Below, piece after piece: positions 59,937 through 64,000 of a DNA stretch of 64,000 nucleotides. The stretch is from Paenibacillus dokdonensis (GTDB taxonomy: Bacteria; Bacillota; Bacilli; Paenibacillales; Paenibacillaceae). How positions within the stretch are numbered: position 1 is the first letter of the stretch; each line of letters opens with the position of its first letter. The notes beneath the pieces are model-generated. The model saw nothing but the letters and a program-made list of their open reading frames with translations, did no database searches and was not told where the DNA came from. The DNA is taken from NCBI RefSeq assembly GCF_004916975.1, contig NZ_STGQ01000001.1, positions 830,993-894,992 on the forward strand, in the 5' to 3' direction. Position numbers and translations under genes: made by a program.

Positions 59937-62900
59937 ATGTTTAAGCGGATGAGTAAGTACAGGAAGTGGGTCAGCGCTGCATTGATCGTGTTGATTATGG
60001 CCGCATCGGTCATGCCGGGCAGCCTGGAGGTCAAGGCAGATGGCGGGGCCCCGGAAGTCGTTGCGGGCTGGACATTCTCGGCAGCGAATCTGGACACTGC
60101 GAATAGCGGCAATAAAGCGAAGCTGATTCTAAGCGGCGGAAGAACGCCTACCTATTCTTCAACAGGCAACACGATTTATAAAGACAACTGGGCTTCCGGA
60201 GAGTATTGGCAGTCACAACTGAGCACGTTAGGATATTACGGATTGACCCTTTCCTTCAAACAATATGGAACGGCAACAGGTCCAAGGGATTTTAAAATCC
60301 AGTATAGCCTCAACGGTACTGATTTTACGGATGCTTCCGAAACCTATGCGCTAACCACAACCATCGCGCAAAAGGACTTTTCCTTACCTGCAGTCGTAGA
60401 CAATCAGGATACCGTATATATTCGATGGTTGAATTCGACGAACGTTTCGATCAATGGGGGAACCACGGCGCCGGCGAATGGTAACAGCCGAATATCGGAC
60501 GTTGCCGTCAAAGGGTTGTCTCAACCTCCCGGGCCAGTCAGCGTAACGGGCGTATCGCTTGATCCAAGCGTTCTTCCGATCTCCGTCGGCGGAAAAGCAG
60601 CATTGACCGCTGCCGTCAAGCCGTCGAACGCGACGGAACGGTCCGTGACCTGGGCGTCGAGCAATGCAGCGGCAGCGACCGTGGATAACGGCGTTGTGAC
60701 CGGAGTAGGCGCTGGACAAGCGACGATAACTGTAACGACGGTTGATGGGGATTTTCAAGCATCGGCGGAAGTAAATGTTACGGATGGACCGGTTCAGGTC
60801 ACAGGCGTGACGCTGGATAAAAGCAGCTCAAATTTGACGGTTGGAGGATCCGACCCGTTAACCGCAAAAGTTCAACCGGCGACGGCGGCTAATCAGCAGG
60901 TGATTTGGGCTTCAGACAATGAGACGGTTGCGGCCGTGGATGCTCAAGGAAAAGTGACGGCCAAGGGGCCGGGAACTGCAGCGATTACAGTTACCACCGT
61001 CGATGGAGGCTTCACGGCGACGGCTTCGGTCAACGTGACACAAGCCAAAACCGCGGATCCGGCTGCTTCCAAAATGACAGCGACCAGCCTGACGAACGTG
61101 GTGGGGACCATCGGTGCCGTAGCGGGCAATTCGGCGGTTACATTGTATTTTACGGATAACACCATCGCAGGATCGACAACGGCTGCCGCGGACGGATCGT
61201 TTAATCTGACGTTCAGCAATCCATCCTCGCAAGCCTCTTTTTATGTTACCGCCCAAGAGAATGGAAAAATCATCAGCAACAAGATCCCGGTCAGCTTCTC
61301 GGCAAGCATGTATAAACCGGGGGACGTCGTTATCAGCCAGATGTACGTCAATGGCGGTAACGGCGGAGCATTCTACAATACCAAGTTTTTTGAATTGTAC
61401 AATACGACGGATCAGGATATTAACTTCAACAACCAGTGGAGCATCAACTACTCTTCCTCGGCCGCAACCAGTTTTACGGCTGGCACCAAGCTGACGGGAA
61501 CGATCAAAGCCCATGGATACTATCTGGTTGCAGGCAGTAAAGCTACCACCGGCAAGGATCTTCCGGTTACTGCTGACATGACGACAACGATCAACCCCAG
61601 CGCATCGACGGGGGGAATCCTCTGGATTGCGAATTCGGTCTCGGCCTTAAGCGGCCAGGATGATCCAAAGGCAATCGATATCGTGACGTACGGCAACGGA
61701 ACGAATACCAATTTCACGCTTAAAACCGACCATTGGGGTACGCCGTTCTATCACTCCAGCATTGGAGGCGGAACAATACTTCGCAAAACCGATGCCGGTT
61801 CCGATCCTAAAGGTGCATTCGGGTCAGGCAACGGATTCTTTTCCAAAAACCCATCGAATGACTTTGTTTTAAACGCGCCGGGCAGCACCAGCAATCCGGA
61901 AGAGGTTTTCGTAAGAAATTCGAAATACATGACCTCACCCGACGCGGCCAAAATCCGCTTTTCGAACACAGGCGGAAATGGAACGTTCACAGGCTCCGCG
62001 GGATCCGTGCCGGATTCATCCAAAGTAAGCGCATATGTGCTGAATAGCGGAAAGCTTACGAGTGCAGCTCAGATCGATGCGGGTGCCGACGGATCTTCTT
62101 CGCTGAGCTTCGCGAATGCAGGCTTGAATCAGACGGTTTATGTCACGCATCAGGATATAGCTCAACCGGTTCTGAAAGAAAGCGCCTATGCACGCATTGA
62201 CGCGGCAGGCAACCCGGGAACTGTCGTTCCGATCGGGGATCTTCGCCAGAACGACGACAAAGGCTTCCTGCTGAACGCCGGATATGCCGCGACCCTCGAA
62301 GGGATCGTGACATCCGACAACAACGCATTGGGAGCTGAAAAAACGAACTTTTACATCCAGGATACCACGGGTGGCATCCAAGTCATCGGCAGACAAAATC
62401 CTTCCTTCCCCGTATCGGTGGGCAGCAAGGTGAAGGTGGCGGGCAAGCTGGTATCTTCAGCGGGTGCCGCGCAGTTCATTGCAGCCGCGATCACGGATGA
62501 GGGCATGGATGCAGTGCCAAGCGCCACCGTCCACAAACTTGACGATTTGAGCGCTTATGCCAAGGCGGAGCCGCTGGAAGGGACATTGGTTTCGATCCGA
62601 GGCAAAGTGACCAATATCCCGTCGGAAGGTCCCGACTATAACGTTACGGTTACCGACGATAAGGGAAATACCGCTGTCGTTAAAGTACTGAAAACGTCCG
62701 GCATCGACATCAACACCGCTCTTGCCCTGGGCGATACGTACAATTTCACAGGCATCGTGAGTCAATCGAAATTGATTTCGCCCTATACCAGCGGGTATTT
62801 TATTCTGCCAAGGAATGCTTCCGACATCAAAGGGGATCTGCAGTTTACTCACATTCCTTTGACCAAGGCATATACCGGTCTCGACGTTTCGGTCAAGGCG

Positions 62901-64000
62901 ATGGCCAAATACGCGGACTCGGTAACTCTTTATTATAAAAATGAAGGGGAATCCGCGTTCCAGTCCATCCCGATGGAATCGGCAGACAAAATCAATTACA
63001 ATGCCCAAATTGCCAAAGACAACGTGAAGGCATCCAAAATTTATTATTACATCGTGGCTCAAAGCGTGGGTCAGACGTCTAAAACCTCTGGAGATGCCGA
63101 TCATCCGAACGGGGTTGATATCGTCGAGGATAAGGATGGTCCGGCTTATGCCAACGAGCAGCCTGCCCGGATGGACAGCATCGAATCGTACCATCCGGTG
63201 GTATCCGTAGATCTGGATGATCCGAACGGAGTCGATGTAGCTTCGCTCAGCATTTCCATCGACGGCAACGACTTCACGGCCAAAGCGGCAAAGTCGGAAA
63301 CCCAGATCAAGCTTGTGCTGACGAGCGAAGATGATTTGAAGGTCGGCGAGCACGCGGTAACGGTAAACGCTAAAGATAAGCTGGGCAACCCGTCGACCAC
63401 GTCGTGGACGTTCCAGATTGTTCAGCGTTTCACCGGCGGAAACCATTATCGCGGCACGACGCATAACCATACGCAAATATCCCATGATGCCAAAGGTTCT
63501 CCGGAAATGGCATTGCAGGCGGCACAGGCGCATGGATACGACTATTTCGCGTTCTCCGATCATTCGCATGATATCGACTCCAGTCTCGCAGGCTCCGATT
63601 CGGTGGACCATAACGGCATGCCGGAGCGCACCGGCGGCGCGGATTGGCAGCTTACGAAAGACTTGGCCAATAAATATACGAAAGATGGGAATTTCGTCGT
63701 ATTCCCGGCGTTCGAAATGACATCGACGACGTGGGGACATTCCAACGTGTTCGGAACGACCAACTTCATCGACCGGATCCAAAACGGCGGGAAATACCAA
63801 AATCTGCAAAACTATTATGCCTGGACGCTGACCTACGACAACATCGTAGCCCAATTCAACCATCCGGCCATGTCCGCGAACGCATTCGACAATTTTATCC
63901 CTTACGATAAAAACGTGGACAGGCTGTTTACGATGCTTGAAGTCGGCAACGGCTCCGGCAACTACTCTTACGTCAACGCCGAAAACAAGTTTTTCAGCGC
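59937..64000 (+). CDS. Giant secreted multidomain protein with PHP metallohydrolase domain (3' end outside window)
   Basis: One frame is open from ATG 59937 (AGGAG 10 bp upstream) to the right edge: at least 1354 residues. Order seen: signal peptide (basic start, hydrophobic VSAALIVLIMAASVMPGS, Ala-rich end near KADGG); a beta-sandwich region, about 40-195; two Ig-like Big_2 repeats, about 200-365 (VTGVSLDPSVLPISVGGKAA and VTGVTLDKSSSNLTVGGSDP); a further Ig-like module; a lamin-tail-like domain, about 455-640 (YKPGDVVISQMYVNGGNGGA, FFELYNTT); a second such segment; an OB-like domain at about 765-960 (LEGIVTSDN, FYIQDTTGGIQVIG); an Ig-like region; and a PHP/CehA-type metallohydrolase from about 1165 (HYRGTTHNHTQ, DYFAFSDHSHD). 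It probably hydrolyses phosphoesters outside the cell. Anchor and end are unseen. Confidence 0.88.
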   Translation, partial: MFKRMSKYRKWVSAALIVLIMAASVMPGSLEVKADGGAPEVVAGWTFSAANLDTANSGNKAKLILSGGRTPTYSSTGNTIYKDNWASGEYWQSQLSTLGYYGLTLSFKQYGTATGPRDFKIQYSLNGTDFTDASETYALTTTIAQKDFSLPAVVDNQDTVYIRWLNSTNVSINGGTTAPANGNSRISDVAVKGLSQPPGPVSVTGVSLDPSVLPISVGGKAALTAAVKPSNATERSVTWASSNAAAATVDNGVVTGVGAGQATITVTTVDGDFQASAEVNVTDGPVQVTGVTLDKSSSNLTVGGSDPLTAKVQPATAANQQVIWASDNETVAAVDAQGKVTAKGPGTAAITVTTVDGGFTATASVNVTQAKTADPAASKMTATSLTNVVGTIGAVAGNSAVTLYFTDNTIAGSTTAAADGSFNLTFSNPSSQASFYVTAQENGKIISNKIPVSFSASMYKPGDVVISQMYVNGGNGGAFYNTKFFELYNTTDQDINFNNQWSINYSSSAATSFTAGTKLTGTIKAHGYYLVAGSKATTGKDLPVTADMTTTINPSASTGGILWIANSVSALSGQDDPKAIDIVTYGNGTNTNFTLKTDHWGTPFYHSSIGGGTILRKTDAGSDPKGAFGSGNGFFSKNPSNDFVLNAPGSTSNPEEVFVRNSKYMTSPDAAKIRFSNTGGNGTFTGSAGSVPDSSKVSAYVLNSGKLTSAAQIDAGADGSSSLSFANAGLNQTVYVTHQDIAQPVLKESAYARIDAAGNPGTVVPIGDLRQNDDKGFLLNAGYAATLEGIVTSDNNALGAEKTNFYIQDTTGGIQVIGRQNPSFPVSVGSKVKVAGKLVSSAGAAQFIAAAITDEGMDAVPSATVHKLDDLSAYAKAEPLEGTLVSIRGKVTNIPSEGPDYNVTVTDDKGNTAVVKVLKTSGIDINTALALGDTYNFTGIVSQSKLISPYTSGYFILPRNASDIKGDLQFTHIPLTKAYTGLDVSVKAMAKYADSVTLYYKNEGESAFQSIPMESADKINYNAQIAKDNVKASKIYYYIVAQSVGQTSKTSGDADHPNGVDIVEDKDGPAYANEQPARMDSIESYHPVVSVDLDDPNGVDVASLSISIDGNDFTAKAAKSETQIKLVLTSEDDLKVGEHAVTVNAKDKLGNPSTTSWTFQIVQRFTGGNHYRGTTHNHTQISHDAKGSPEMALQAAQAHGYDYFAFSDHSHDIDSSLAGSDSVDHNGMPERTGGADWQLTKDLANKYTKDGNFVVFPAFEMTSTTWGHSNVFGTTNFIDRIQNGGKYQNLQNYYAWTLTYDNIVAQFNHPAMSANAFDNFIPYDKNVDRLFTMLEVGNGSGNYSYVNAENKFFS

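Noticed and set aside
62457..63863. Minus-strand open frame of 468 codons opposite the giant exoprotein
   Set aside because: The plus strand is one continuous frame with signal peptide and clear domains, so the minus-strand frame is an antisense artefact.

Overview
The window looks like chromosomal DNA of a Paenibacillus-type Firmicute. Evidence: strong AGGAGG-type ribosome binding sites, several TTG/GTG starts, U-tailed hairpin terminators after most operons, CcpA-type cre boxes, a YesM/YesN two-component pair, AraC regulators with their own membrane sensor part, CUT1 sugar transporters without their own ATPase, and ydaO (c-di-AMP) riboswitches. I saw no rRNA, tRNA, CRISPR array, phage or intact insertion sequence.

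Layout. 1-1436: tail of an AraC regulator and a LysR regulator. 1505-2466: a gene-poor leader with an unexplained inverted repeat and then, behind a good promoter, two c-di-AMP riboswitch aptamers in tandem, each followed by its own terminator. 2531-6880: alpha/beta hydrolase, Mga/PRD-type regulator, a purine nucleoside phosphorylase homologue with altered catalytic residues, and a NupC nucleoside transporter. 7104-9168: a HelD-type RNA polymerase-recycling ATPase broken by one frameshift. 9500-15198: a penicillin-acylase family protein, then a sulfonate/taurine-type ABC transporter with an OsmC protein.

15286-39229 is a plant polysaccharide (pectin) island: SGNH acetylesterases, GH105, GH28, CE8 and GH43 enzymes, an alpha/beta hydrolase, uxaC-uxaA-uxaB for hexuronate breakdown, a LacI regulator, an AraC-type membrane regulator and a CUT1 transporter whose two permease genes are divergent. 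None of the enzymes has a signal peptide, so the island seems built to import oligosaccharides and take them apart in the cytoplasm. A wall or surface protein (16984) is inserted among these genes. 39537-40391 is a secreted SH3b-NlpC/P60 wall hydrolase.

40585-50134 is a sialic acid locus: YesM/YesN sensor-regulator pair, YhcH-like protein, CUT1 transporter, ROK kinase, N-acetylneuraminate lyase and NanE epimerase. Missing from the window, and so expected elsewhere, are the MsmX-like ATPase for both sugar transporters, KDG kinase and aldolase, and NagA/NagB.

50214-59531 holds smaller units: a frameshifted small membrane protein with an L7/L12-like tail, a possible gene remnant, a LysR regulator divergent from two tandem cytosine-deaminase-like amidohydrolases, a MarR regulator divergent from a 14-TM drug exporter with two palindromic operators between them, an acyl-CoA dehydrogenase/monooxygenase-like flavoprotein, a LysE-type exporter, and two small membrane proteins. 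59937 to the end is the start of a very large secreted multidomain protein (Ig-like repeats, lamin-tail-like domain, OB-like domain, PHP metallohydrolase) that runs off the window.
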